A stretch of 64,000 bases of DNA from Desulfovibrio sp. Marseille-P6017 (GTDB taxonomy: Bacteria; Bacillota_A; Clostridia; Peptostreptococcales; Peptostreptococcaceae): positions 1 to 64,000 of the forward strand of contig UWOR01000010.1 of NCBI GenBank assembly GCA_900604495.1, read 5' to 3'. The notes beneath the pieces were generated by a model. It was not told the DNA's origin. It worked only from the letters and a program-made list of their open reading frames with translations, and searched no databases. The translations under genes and the position numbers were made by a program. Below are positions 56,188-64,000 of the stretch, piece by piece. Every line of letters starts with the position of its first letter. Position 1 is the stretch's first letter.

Positions 56188-56886
56188 CTATTCTTCCTTT
56201 CTAAAACTATATCCATATCCCCAAACAGTTTGTATATATTTAGGTTTTGATGGATCATCTTCTATTTTATTTCTAATCCTTCTTATATTTACATCTACTA
56301 TCTTAAAATCATATAAATAGTTACTACCCCAAACCTCATTTAATATTTGATCTCTACTTAATGATTGACTGCCATTTGTCATTAAATACTTAACAATTGA
56401 AAACTCTGTTGGTGTAAGTTCTATTTCAACATTATTTTTATATAACTTTCTTTTATCTATATCAAGTCTAAATGGATTAGATATTATTTCATTTGTTTTT
56501 AATTTCGTTTCATCTTTTTTAATTCTTCTAAGTAATGCTGATACTCTTACTAATAATTCTTTTATACTAAATGGTTTAATTATATAATCATCAGCACCAG
56601 ATATAAATCCTTCTATTTTATCTTCTTCTTGTGATTTTGCAGTTAACATTATAACCCCAACCTGATCAAAGTTCTGTCTTATAAATTTACAAATTTCTAT
56701 ACCACTCATATCTGGCAGCATTACATCTAAAAGTGCTATAGATATATCCTCTTCTTTCGATAACTTTTCAATAGCCTCATTTCCAGTTCCAGCCTCTATA
56801 ACTTCATATCCTTCTCTTTTTAAATTTATACTCACAAAGCTTCTTATTCCTATCTCATCTTCTAATATTAGTATTTTCTCCTTCAT
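56188..56886 (-). CDS. OmpR-family response regulator
   Basis: This is a two-component regulator of 232 aa: a receiver domain with phospho-acceptor D54 (LLDVMLPDMSG), acidic pocket E9-D10 and K104-type lysine in IIKPFSIKEL, then a winged-helix DNA-binding domain (DIKMVDVNIRRIRNK-like text DFKIVDVNIRRIRNK). The ATG at 56886 has GGGAGGA upstream; an ATG at 56910 in frame was rejected because it lies inside the lipoprotein gene. It lies between the lipoprotein gene and the damaged kinase gene, so its normal partner may be lost. Confidence 0.93.
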   Translation of the reverse strand: MKEKILILEDEIGIRSFVSINLKREGYEVIEAGTGNEAIEKLSKEEDISIALLDVMLPDMSGIEICKFIRQNFDQVGVIMLTAKSQEEDKIEGFISGADDYIIKPFSIKELLVRVSALLRRIKKDETKLKTNEIISNPFRLDIDKRKLYKNNVEIELTPTEFSIVKYLMTNGSQSLSRDQILNEVWGSNYLYDFKIVDVNIRRIRNKIEDDPSKPKYIQTVWGYGYSFRKEE

Positions 56887-56902
56887 AAAAGTCCTCCCAT
56901 TA

Positions 56903-58306
56903 TTATTCATATATTAAAGAAAAATAACCTTTAAGTATATCTATAGTAATATCTAATTTTTCCAATTCATCCTTATCATCTATTACCAATCCGAAACTAT
57001 ACTTTTCAGTCTCTTTAAGTGCTCCTGATGGTTGAGTTACCAAGTTTACATTTTTACTTTCATCAACTATAGCTTTACTTGATACAATTATTGTAAATAG
57101 ATTTTTAGGATTACTATCTAAATTGTCATAATAATAAAACTTAAATAATGTATTATCGCTGCTATATTGCTGTTCTATATAAATTTTATTTGCTAAGTTA
57201 TTTGGTATAAGAAGTTTATAATTATATTCGTAATTATAATATACTTGAATGGTAAATAATAATCTAGAGTTTTCACCACTTTTACCGTTCCATCTATACC
57301 AACTTATATTTGCCGATGACTTTGATGTATAAGTATTCTCATTTAAACTACCATTTAATATAGGTATATCTATAACCTTATCATTATTAACATCTTCTAC
57401 TGGTATATAATAGGATTTCATTAGATTTTTATCATCATCGCTAAATGCTTTCTTCAAACTTTTATTATCAAAATATAATATTTGTGTAAAATAGCTACTA
57501 TCTTTTATAACTGGTATATCTAACACAATACCTTTTATAGTTGAGCCCTTTACTTGTGATGATACGGTTCCAAGTGTTATATATAATTCACTTACATTCT
57601 TTACATTATCAAACTTTACATAATCTAATAAATCTAAACACTTATCAATATTATTAAAATTAGCAACACTTGCATACATTTGACTATTTTTACTATCGTA
57701 ATTTATCATAAGTATATCTAATATATCATCATCATTTATATATCCGATTTCAATTTTCATATCAATTAAATTTGCTCTATTTTTAATCCACGTAGGAGCC
57801 ATTTTTAAATCATGCTGAATTTTCCCATTTTCAAATTTATATATATATAACTGGGTTTTAGATGTATCCTTTATAGCTAGTATAATCTCTTTATTTCCAT
57901 CATTGTCTAAATCATAAAAATTTGCATATTCTATAGATTCTCCAGGTTGTGATATCTTTGCTTTTTCCTCATATTGATTGTTTGAGCACTGATTCAAAAC
58001 TAAAAATCCTATTTCATACTCATTAGTATTTAAATTTTTGTTTTTTTCAAATGCAATTATCTCATCTATACCATCATTATCTAAATCTACTCTATTTATC
58101 TTCCCCACATCTTGTGAGTTAGAAGGAAGTACTAATGAAGAACCATTTACTATCATTTTACTTACATTTTCATATAGTTCTTTATTTTCTTCATTATAAA
58201 TTGGTTTATCTTTTATTAATTCTTCTGGTGATTTATTTACTGATGTACATCCAGTCATAGAAATCATTAAAATACCTATTAGTATCGTGTTCTTCAATAA
58301 CTTCAT
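56903..58306 (-). CDS. Lipoprotein with FG-GAP/VCBS-like calcium-loop repeats
   Basis: This is a 467-aa secreted lipoprotein. The lipobox is MTGC with Cys20. The mature protein contains repeated Asp/Asn loops (DLDNDGIDEI, DLDNDGNKEI, NDDDILDI, DVNNDKVIDI) like those in beta-propeller FG-GAP/VCBS proteins that bind calcium. No enzyme motif was recognised. It lies 17 bases downstream of the HD protein gene and just ahead of the response regulator gene. It could be an input or output component of that signalling system. Confidence 0.82.
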   Translation of the reverse strand: MKLLKNTILIGILMISMTGCTSVNKSPEELIKDKPIYNEENKELYENVSKMIVNGSSLVLPSNSQDVGKINRVDLDNDGIDEIIAFEKNKNLNTNEYEIGFLVLNQCSNNQYEEKAKISQPGESIEYANFYDLDNDGNKEIILAIKDTSKTQLYIYKFENGKIQHDLKMAPTWIKNRANLIDMKIEIGYINDDDILDILMINYDSKNSQMYASVANFNNIDKCLDLLDYVKFDNVKNVSELYITLGTVSSQVKGSTIKGIVLDIPVIKDSSYFTQILYFDNKSLKKAFSDDDKNLMKSYYIPVEDVNNDKVIDIPILNGSLNENTYTSKSSANISWYRWNGKSGENSRLLFTIQVYYNYEYNYKLLIPNNLANKIYIEQQYSSDNTLFKFYYYDNLDSNPKNLFTIIVSSKAIVDESKNVNLVTQPSGALKETEKYSFGLVIDDKDELEKLDITIDILKGYFSLIYE

Positions 58307-58323
58307 TAAATTCCTCCTACTCT

Positions 58324-58947
58324 CTACTTTAAGGCCTTATTGCAATACTTTTTAAAAGCATCTATTTTTTTATACTCCATATCTATTATATCTTTTGTTA
58401 TTTTACCTCTTCCAAGTCTATCACATAAAGACAAAAGCGCAACATCTCTATAATCACATTCTTTTAACATTTTACTAGGTTCAAAAAATGGTAAGCTTTT
58501 ATCAAAATACAATGGTTGCATATGGTATCTAACTAATTTACTTACACTCTTTTTAATATAATCACTAGCCCCTAGTTTTTCTAAAATATCATAAGAAATA
58601 TCTTCTCCTTCTATATCATGATTGTAAGATGTTATTCTTCCTTTTCTTATTTTAGTTGTAGTTAATTTTCCAATATCATGCAAAAATGCTGACCACATAA
58701 ATACTTCTTTATTATTTGATAAATCTCTATTCTTAGCAGCTTCATCAATAACTAATAACACGTGATTAAGTACATTTCCTTCTGGATGATATTTTTTATT
58801 TTGATCTATTTTAGCTAGGTTCTTAATTAAGTCTAATGGTTTTTTATCAAATTCACCTTTATCTATTAATTCCCTTATTTCATTAGATGGTTTTTCATTG
58901 TTAATTAAAATTTCATTAAGATTATAATACATATTTTTTTGTGTCAT
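58324..58947 (-). CDS. HD-domain phosphohydrolase
   Basis: This is a 207-aa cytosolic metal-dependent phosphohydrolase with the HD motif HDIGKL and the flanking histidines HPEGNVLNHVLLV and YHMQPLY expected of a YqeK/HDIG-type fold. The substrate is unknown: tRNA-CCA-type HD domains, nucleotidases and phosphodiesterases all look similar at this level. The ATG at 58947 was preferred because AAAGG lies 9 bases before it, whereas an ATG at 58956 directly abuts the site. It starts the operon HD-lipoprotein-regulator-kinase. Confidence 0.82.
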   Translation of the reverse strand: MTQKNMYYNLNEILINNEKPSNEIRELIDKGEFDKKPLDLIKNLAKIDQNKKYHPEGNVLNHVLLVIDEAAKNRDLSNNKEVFMWSAFLHDIGKLTTTKIRKGRITSYNHDIEGEDISYDILEKLGASDYIKKSVSKLVRYHMQPLYFDKSLPFFEPSKMLKECDYRDVALLSLCDRLGRGKITKDIIDMEYKKIDAFKKYCNKALK

Positions 58948-59021
58948 ATAAATCATCCTTTCCTTATATTATCATAAAATCTGTCTAATGTATTCCTTAT
59001 TTTATTTATTATGATTTACCT

Positions 59022-59060
59022 AATTGTAAAAAAATAAAAGCTTAGTAATTTAACTAAGCT
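59022..59060 (-). terminator. Terminator after the Lys-rich protein gene
   Basis: The stem agcttagt / actaagct (59039-59046 with 59053-59060) is followed on the minus strand by a long T-rich run (59038-59022). Confidence 0.8.
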
Positions 59061-59101
59061 CTTATTTTTATTTTAACACTATATAAATAATTTATTTGTA
59101 A

Positions 59102-59839
59102 TTATTTTTTAGGAAAAGATTCTTTTGACCAAACAATATTTTCAATTTTATCAGATTTAGGCTCTATTTCTTTAGACTCTTGAATCTTGTCGACAGTATC
59201 AACAGTATAATCATCTATACCTCTAAAATTCATATTATCATTTTTTTCTACTTCTTCAATTATCTCTTTGTTATCATTTTCATCATTTTGCTTAATTTCT
59301 ACTGACTCTTCTTTACTACTTGATTTCTTAACTCTTTTTTTATGTGAGTGATTATGTGAATGATGATGTTTTGAATTACCATTATCATTACTTCCTAATA
59401 CATCATCTTTAGTTTCTTCTTTAGATTGTTTGTGAGATTCGTGCTTTGCATGAGGTCTTTTAGAATGTTTTTTTACATTACTTTTTTTATTTCCTTGAGA
59501 TACTTGATTTAATTCTTCTTGAGGAGCGCTTTTTGATTTTTTATTTGCTACATCATTATTACTTTCTTCTACATCCTTAGATTTGTGATTTTTTTTATTT
59601 GAAGATTTATTATGATTTTTCTTTTTACCTAAATTTAATCCAAATGAACTTCCTTTTTTAGTTCTAGGCTTTTCTTCTTCTAATCCAAATTCTTCCTTGT
59701 TATCATCTGGAACTAAGTCATTCAGTATAACTTCATTATAACTTTCTTCATAATTTTGTTTTTGTGTATTCTTATCATTTTGGTTTGAGTGTTTTTTCCT
59801 ACCACTTCTTTTATTATTATTATTTTTCATTTTAAGCAA
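59102..59839 (-). CDS. Lys/Ser/Asn/His-rich low-complexity protein, 245 aa
   Basis: I do not recognise this protein. It is extremely hydrophilic and low in complexity, with basic runs (KKNHNKSSNKKNHKSK), a His-rich patch (KHHHSHNHSHKKR near residue 160) and an acidic C-terminal third. It is likely intrinsically disordered, and the basic half could bind RNA or DNA. The start is probably TTG at 59839: AAGGGGG lies 8 bases before it, whereas the first ATG (59830) is 17 bases away. That ribosome site is buried in a hairpin (59848-59890). It follows the THUMP methyltransferase gene. Confidence 0.75.
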   Translation of the reverse strand: MLKMKNNNNKRSGRKKHSNQNDKNTQKQNYEESYNEVILNDLVPDDNKEEFGLEEEKPRTKKGSSFGLNLGKKKNHNKSSNKKNHKSKDVEESNNDVANKKSKSAPQEELNQVSQGNKKSNVKKHSKRPHAKHESHKQSKEETKDDVLGSNDNGNSKHHHSHNHSHKKRVKKSSSKEESVEIKQNDENDNKEIIEEVEKNDNMNFRGIDDYTVDTVDKIQESKEIEPKSDKIENIVWSKESFPKK

Positions 59840-59847
59840 ATTTTACA

Positions 59848-59890
59848 CCCCCTTAAAACTCTTTATAATATCTATATTCTTTTAAGGGGG
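59848..59890 (-). promoter_or_regulatory. Hairpin sequestering the RBS of the Lys-rich protein gene
   Basis: An 11-bp perfect inverted repeat (cccccttaaaa 59848-59858 and ttttaaggggg 59880-59890, loop 21 bases) would fold in the minus-strand RNA. Its 3' arm contains the AAGGGGG ribosome site of the gene at 59839. No T-run follows, so it is not a terminator. It could control translation start or serve as a processing site. Confidence 0.65.
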
Positions 59891-59912
59891 AAATTATTTT
59901 TATTATTTTTAA

Positions 59913-61061
59913 TTATTCATTATTTCTTGGAGGTCTTGGACCTATATACTGATATAAATTCGTCTTAAGCATACCATTATAAAGCTTTCTCTTCTTATCT
60001 GCATCCTTACCAAACTCTTTTTCAAAATCTTCAAAAGATGTTATTAAATAATAAGACCAGTTCTTTAATTTTCTAAAAGTATAACCTAATTCTTTATAAA
60101 GCATTTTAACAGTATCAGTATCTTCTAATCTTTCTCCATAAGGTGGATTACTTATTATAAATCCATATTCTTCATCACTTTTAAAATCAATTGCATTGCC
60201 TACATTAAATTCAATATAATCTTCCACTCCTGCAAGTTCTGCATTTTCACGAGCTATTTTTATTGCTTCTTCATCTATATCATAACCATATATTTTAAAA
60301 GGATTACTTTCATCTATTTTATCATATGCTTCTTTTCTTACATCCCACCATATTTTCTTATCCATAGTTCTCCATTTTTCAGAAATAAACTCTCTATTTA
60401 ATCCTGGAGCCATATTTATTCCTTTCATAGCAGCTTCTATTAAAATAGTACCAGAACCACACATAGGATCAACTAAAGTTCTTCCTGGCTTCCATGGAGT
60501 AAGATACATTATAGCTGCTGCTAATGTTTCCCTTATTGGAGCTTTATTAGCCTTTTCCCTATAGCCTCTTTTATGAAGTGCATCTCCTGTTGTATCTATA
60601 GAAAGTATAACTTTATCCTTGTGTATAAATACATATATCGGATACTTTTCTTTATCTTCTTTTAAAAGACCATCTTCTAAATAACTCTTCTTTAAACTTT
60701 CAACAATTGCCTTTTTTACTATAGATTGTATATGTGGTGTTGAATGTAACTTAGATTTTATTGATGATGCTTTACTTATTGGGATTTGTGCACCATAAGG
60801 TATATACTTAGCCCAATTTATTCTCTTTGTTCCTTCAAATAATTCATCAAAAGTTCTAGCTTCAAATTCAGCTACTTTTAAATGTACTCTTTCAGCACAT
60901 CTTAGCCACATATTAGCTTTTGCTATACCGTATTCATCAGTTTTATATGTAACTCTACCATCTTCTGTTTTTATAATTTCAAATCCTAAATTTGTTATTT
61001 CTCTTGCAAGCATTTTTTCTACGCCAAAGAAACAAGGTGACATCAATGTATACGTCTTCAT
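59913..61061 (-). CDS. THUMP-domain rRNA methyltransferase (RlmL/YpsC type)
   Basis: This is a class I SAM-dependent N2-guanine methyltransferase for 23S rRNA, 382 aa. The N-terminal ferredoxin-like and THUMP domains occupy about residues 1-160. The SAM motif DPMCGSGTILIEAA is near residue 197 and the catalytic NPPYGERL near residue 300. It resembles Bacillus YpsC and the N-terminal part of RlmL. It lies 15 bases downstream of larE. The ATG at 61061 follows AGGAGG. Confidence 0.92.
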   Translation of the reverse strand: MKTYTLMSPCFFGVEKMLAREITNLGFEIIKTEDGRVTYKTDEYGIAKANMWLRCAERVHLKVAEFEARTFDELFEGTKRINWAKYIPYGAQIPISKASSIKSKLHSTPHIQSIVKKAIVESLKKSYLEDGLLKEDKEKYPIYVFIHKDKVILSIDTTGDALHKRGYREKANKAPIRETLAAAIMYLTPWKPGRTLVDPMCGSGTILIEAAMKGINMAPGLNREFISEKWRTMDKKIWWDVRKEAYDKIDESNPFKIYGYDIDEEAIKIARENAELAGVEDYIEFNVGNAIDFKSDEEYGFIISNPPYGERLEDTDTVKMLYKELGYTFRKLKNWSYYLITSFEDFEKEFGKDADKKRKLYNGMLKTNLYQYIGPRPPRNNE

Positions 61062-61076
61062 TTTTTCCTCCTATTT

Positions 61077-61877
61077 TTATGTGAGATTAGTACTGCCCAT
61101 TTTATAACCGCCCATATCTAATGTCACATATTTAAATCCAAATTCTTTAAGTTTATTATTTGTTTTATCTAATATATCATTACTGAAAAACTTATATAAT
61201 TCATTTTTTCCAACTTCAATTCTTGCTATATCTTCATGAAGTCTTACTCTAAATTGATCAAATCCAATACTCATTAAGTATTCTTCACTTTTTTCTATCA
61301 TTCTAAGCTTTTCATTAGTAATTTTTGTACCACATGGAATTCTAGTTGCAAGGCAAGCAAATGCAGGCTTATTAAATGTTTTCAAATTCATTTCCTTTGA
61401 CAGTGTTCTTATATCATCTTTCGTTAATCCACATTCCTTTAATGGACTAACTACACTTAATTCTTCTATCGCTTTAAGTCCTGGTCTATAATCACCTAAA
61501 TCGTCTAAATTGGTTCCATCAACTATGTGTTTAGTATTATTTTCATTTGCTATCTCTTTTACCTTGCTAAATACTGTTTTTTTACAGTAGTAGCATCTTT
61601 TAGGTCCATTTTCTATAAACTCTTTAATATCAAAATCATCTATCTTAACTACAACATGCTTTACATTAAATGTTTTTGCATATTCTATAGACTCCGCTAT
61701 TTCTCTATTTGAATGCATCATTGCATGTAAAGTTACTGCAATTACATTTGCTCCTAAAGTATCACTTGCTACTTTTAGTAAAAAATTACTATCTACACCA
61801 CCAGAGTAAGCAACAGCTACGCTTCCCAATTCCTTAAGCATGTTTCTTAACTTATCTAATTTTTTATTTAATTCCAT
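61077..61877 (-). CDS. larE: LarE, ATP-dependent sacrificial sulfur transferase
   Basis: This is a PP-loop enzyme that builds the nickel-pincer cofactor of LarA by giving up cysteine sulfur, 266 aa. The ATP motif SGGVDS is at residues 25-30. Cys residues are at 95 and 98 (RCYYCKK), 149, 175 (FACLATRIP, the position of the sacrificial Cys of Lactobacillus LarE) and 182. The extra cysteines suggest the cluster-type LarE, which recycles sulfur through a 4Fe-4S cluster. The ATG at 61877 follows GGGGGG. larB and larC are not in the window; a LarA-like gene is at 44537. Confidence 0.88.
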   Translation of the reverse strand: MELNKKLDKLRNMLKELGSVAVAYSGGVDSNFLLKVASDTLGANVIAVTLHAMMHSNREIAESIEYAKTFNVKHVVVKIDDFDIKEFIENGPKRCYYCKKTVFSKVKEIANENNTKHIVDGTNLDDLGDYRPGLKAIEELSVVSPLKECGLTKDDIRTLSKEMNLKTFNKPAFACLATRIPCGTKITNEKLRMIEKSEEYLMSIGFDQFRVRLHEDIARIEVGKNELYKFFSNDILDKTNNKLKEFGFKYVTLDMGGYKMGSTNLT

Positions 61878-61926
61878 ATTATCCCCCCCATACTTATAGT
61901 ACATTAATTATATAAAATATAAGTAT

Positions 61927-61985
61927 ATAAATCAAACTAAATTATTATAAAATTCATCTTTTCATAATAATTTAGTTTGATTTAT
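61927..61985. repeat. 21-bp perfect inverted repeat between divergent genes
   Basis: Positions 61927-61947 and 61965-61985 are perfect reverse complements (loop 17 bases, core tcaaactaaattatta). It lies between the divergent starts of larE and the 76-aa gene, so it is not placed like a terminator. It could be a regulator site, an attenuator in either leader or a small repetitive element. Confidence 0.7.
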
Positions 61986-62085
61986 AACATTAATTTTTCA
62001 AAATTATACTAGACAATTTGATAATTTAATTAAATTATTGTAGTATATATGATATATTTACAAATGGTATAGGGGTGAATAGACT

Positions 62086-62316
62086 ATGAAAATAAATTAC
62101 AACACATTGAATAATTTAGTTAAACATAATAATGGTATGAAGTTAGTATTTAGAGAAAATTCAAATATTTTAGATGTGTATATAAATAATAAAATATGTT
62201 TAACTTTAGAATTAGAAAATAATGATTTAGAATACAATAGTAAACTAATTTATAATTCTATAATAAGTTTAAAAAATGTTACATTATATATTCCTAAAAT
62301 TTATATAAAAGACTAA
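62086..62316 (+). CDS. Hypothetical protein, 76 aa
   Basis: This is a small unknown protein, Asn-rich, with no signal or membrane segment and alternating beta-like text (MKLVFRENSNILDVYINNKI). The ATG at 62086 has AGGGGTGA upstream and a 19-bp terminator stem follows the stop codon. Both support expression. It stands alone between larE and the ABC permease gene. Confidence 0.65.
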   Translation: MKINYNTLNNLVKHNNGMKLVFRENSNILDVYINNKICLTLELENNDLEYNSKLIYNSIISLKNVTLYIPKIYIKD

Positions 62317-62340
62317 ATATTAGTTTATAGTTTGATATAT

Positions 62341-62390
62341 AAATATTCCATATATGATATAATCTTTATTCTATCATATATGGAATATTT
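62341..62390. terminator. Bidirectional terminator
   Basis: A perfect 19-bp stem (62341-62359 with 62372-62390) with A and T ends lies between the convergent 76-aa gene and the ABC permease gene. Confidence 0.8.
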
Positions 62391-62404
62391 TAAATTTTAC
62401 TTAA

Positions 62405-63055
62405 TTATATAATCTCTTTATCCTTATATATTTTTTTAGATAATATATATGAAATTATAAGTATTATTAAGTTCATTAATATGCAAATTTTTCCTAACCC
62501 TATATTACTTAAACTAATTATTAGATTGGCAAATTCTTCATTTTTTAATAATGAACTTATTGCAAATGATGGTACAAATAGCATTATCATCATTATAATT
62601 GTAATTATGCTTCTACCTTTAATAAGACCAAATTTTAATACTAATGGTATTAATATTGATATTAAAATAATCGAAGATGTAATTCCCATAATTATAAGTG
62701 TTTTAAACTCTAAAATATTATCTGATTCAGGAGAGTATTTTTTTGCTATAAGGTAACATATTGAAAAAACTATACCTGCCATTAATATTATACTTAAAGA
62801 AAATATATATCTTGATGCTACATATTCCTTTTTAGTTATAGGCAATGATGCTACTAAGTAATCTATACCTGCATGTTCTTCATAAGCTATAACCTGATAA
62901 CAGACTTGATATACTATAATACCAATTAATACATTTAAAAACATTGTATTTACTATAGATACACATATAAATATAATCATTGATAGTAAAATTAAGCTTT
63001 TAACAGAATTAAGATTAGAATAATTCATTCTCACTAAATTAATTGTTCTTTTCAC
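62405..63055 (-). CDS. ABC-2 type transporter permease
   Basis: This is a 216-aa membrane protein with about six hydrophobic helices (for example ISTMFLNVLIGIIVYQVCYQ-type text and ISNIGLGKICILMNLIILI). It contains the DYLVASLPITKKEYVASRY cytosolic loop common in ABC-2 permeases of the GntR-YtrB type clusters. It overlaps the upstream ATPase gene by 17 bases. Such clusters often sense or export antimicrobial peptides in Firmicutes. With the ATPase gene interrupted, the system may be inactive. Confidence 0.82.
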   Translation of the reverse strand: MKRTINLVRMNYSNLNSVKSLILLSMIIFICVSIVNTMFLNVLIGIIVYQVCYQVIAYEEHAGIDYLVASLPITKKEYVASRYIFSLSIILMAGIVFSICYLIAKKYSPESDNILEFKTLIIMGITSSIILISILIPLVLKFGLIKGRSIITIIMMIMLFVPSFAISSLLKNEEFANLIISLSNIGLGKICILMNLIILIISYILSKKIYKDKEII

Positions 63056-63911
63056 TTTTATTCCCCCTTGTATAATAAGTTAATATATCTTCTAAATTTA
63101 TATTGTCATATACTACTTCTTCACCAAATAAATCATATGCTTCTTTTCTATTAAAAACTAAACCTTCAAATCCAAAACTATTTTTTAATACAGACACAAA
63201 TACATTTTTAGTATCATCACTTAATAATTCATTCTTACCTCTAACTATACAATGATTTTCTAATATTACATCCTTTTCTCCTTGAAGTATAATTTTACCG
63301 TTGTATATAAATATTAAATAATCAGCAACTTTATCTAAATCTGAAGTTATATGAGTAGAATAAAAAACACTTGAGTTATCTTCTTCTATTCGCTCTTGAA
63401 TTATCTCTAGTAATTCATTTCTAACTAAAGGATCTAAATTTGCAGTTGGCTCATCCATTATAATTATCTTGGGATGATGAGATAACATTATGGCTAGTTC
63501 AAATTGCTTTTGTTGCCCCTTTGAAAGTTAATTATAAACTTTATTTTCATTTAACTTAAATTGATTTATATATTTTTTATATAAATTCTCATCCCAACTA
63601 TTATAAAATCTAGATATATATTTTTTTATAGTAGATATTTTTGATTCCTTTAAATAACCACTTATATCACCTACATATCCTATTATCTCTTTTGTATATA
63701 CTTCTTCTAAATTATGTTTTTTGCCAAATATTTCGATGCTTCCACTGTCTTCATTTAACATACCCATAATTAATTTTATAGTAGTAGTTTTTCCTGATCC
63801 ATTAGGACCTATAAAACCAGTTATAAATCCCTTTTTTATCTCTATATTATCTATATCTAATTTAAAATTATCAAATCTTTTACTTAAATTATTTATTTTA
63901 ATTGCACTCAT
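63039..63911 (-). pseudogene. ABC transporter ATPase with an in-frame stop codon
   Basis: The ATG at 63911 (AGGAGG upstream) opens a BcrA/YtrB-type ATPase: Walker A is GPNGSGKTTT. At 63530-63528 a TAA interrupts the same frame, just before the signature LSKGQQKQFELA. Walker B (IIIMDEPTANLD) and the rest follow in frame to 63039. Without the stop the protein would be about 290 aa, normal for the family. The product as given lacks the signature and Walker B. It could be a true nonsense mutation or an error. Confidence 0.85.
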
Positions 63912-63912
63912 A

Positions 63913-64000
63913 CTATACCTCCTCATATAAACTCTTAAATACCTCTATTCCCTCTTCTAATGTCATTCCAACAGACTTGGCTTGCCTTATTATCTCATCT
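63913..64000 (-). CDS. GntR-family regulator, C-terminal end (cut by the window)
   Basis: The frame runs in from the right edge and ends DEIIRQAKSVGMTLEEGIEV followed by FKSLYEEV and a stop at 63913. This matches the C-terminal helix of YtrA-type GntR regulators, which usually precede such ABC genes. Only 28 codons are visible. It nearly abuts the ATPase gene, with the ATPase ribosome site inside its last codons. Confidence 0.7.
   Translation of the reverse strand, partial: DEIIRQAKSVGMTLEEGIEVFKSLYEEV

Noticed and set aside
1..64000. Mobile elements, prophage or tRNA genes
   Set aside because: No transposase, integrase or phage structural text, and no cloverleaf with the TTCRANNC arm, was seen on either strand.

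Overview
The window is very AT-rich and has tightly packed operons with strong AGGAGG-type ribosome binding sites. It carries two T-box leaders, a SAM-I riboswitch, Hfq, a FabK/FabT-type fatty acid system, Trk potassium uptake and a citrate-synthase-like enzyme of the homocitrate synthase family. Together these point to a low-GC anaerobic Firmicute of class Clostridia, most likely Peptostreptococcaceae (a Romboutsia/Paraclostridium/Clostridioides-type organism). The genus is an inference. No tRNA, rRNA, CRISPR array, phage gene or transposase was seen.

Layout. 0-3.3 kb: a hypothetical gene, then an amino-acid ABC transporter (SBP-permease-ATPase) behind a T-box whose specifier reads as CAC (His), so a probable histidine importer. 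3.3-6.7 kb: trkH-trkA and a divergent polyferredoxin. 6.8-7.9 kb: an unknown gene broken by one frameshift. 8.1-10.3 kb: a homocitrate/Re-citrate-synthase-like enzyme plus an isocitrate dehydrogenase. 10.6-11.6 kb: SAM-I riboswitch and a lone metQ. 11.7-14.6 kb: a PLP lyase and a GntP-type permease. 14.6-20.9 kb: mutS-mutL-miaA-hfq operon. 21-22.2 kb: two unknown genes and a 29-residue membrane peptide. 22.5-33.5 kb: a second FabK-like flavoprotein, a FabT-like MarR regulator, and the complete fatty acid operon fabH-acpP-fabK-fabD-fabG-fabF-accB-fabZ-accC-accD-accA, with a palindromic FabT-type operator on its promoter.

33.7-44.4 kb: a relic of an amidohydrolase, a giant wall-anchored nucleotidase (YfkN type), and an oppBCDFA oligopeptide transporter whose oppF is frameshifted. 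44.5-48.9 kb: a four-gene operon joining a LarA-superfamily (nickel-pincer) protein to a GlpA-like flavoprotein, a second flavoprotein and a DUF1667 protein. 49-53.2 kb: a Nudix hydrolase, a glycosyltransferase, miaB, and a DUF421/DUF4363 pair. 53.3-53.9 kb: a collapsed argG relic still behind an arginine T-box. 54-59 kb: truA and an HD protein-lipoprotein-response regulator operon whose histidine kinase is decayed. 59-62 kb: a Lys-rich protein with a hairpin over its RBS, a THUMP methyltransferase and larE. 62-64 kb: a GntR-ABC-permease cluster, cut by the window edge, with a nonsense codon in the ATPase.

Themes. (1) RNA-level control of amino-acid uptake and synthesis (His T-box, Arg T-box, SAM-I). 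(2) A full type II fatty acid pathway with one clear operator. (3) A possible 2-hydroxyacid module built around a LarA homologue, with the cofactor enzyme LarE in the same window. (4) At least six disrupted or relic genes. argG and the amidohydrolase have lost large internal parts and are true decay. The single-base lesions (oppF, the 7.7-kb gene) could be real or sequencing errors.
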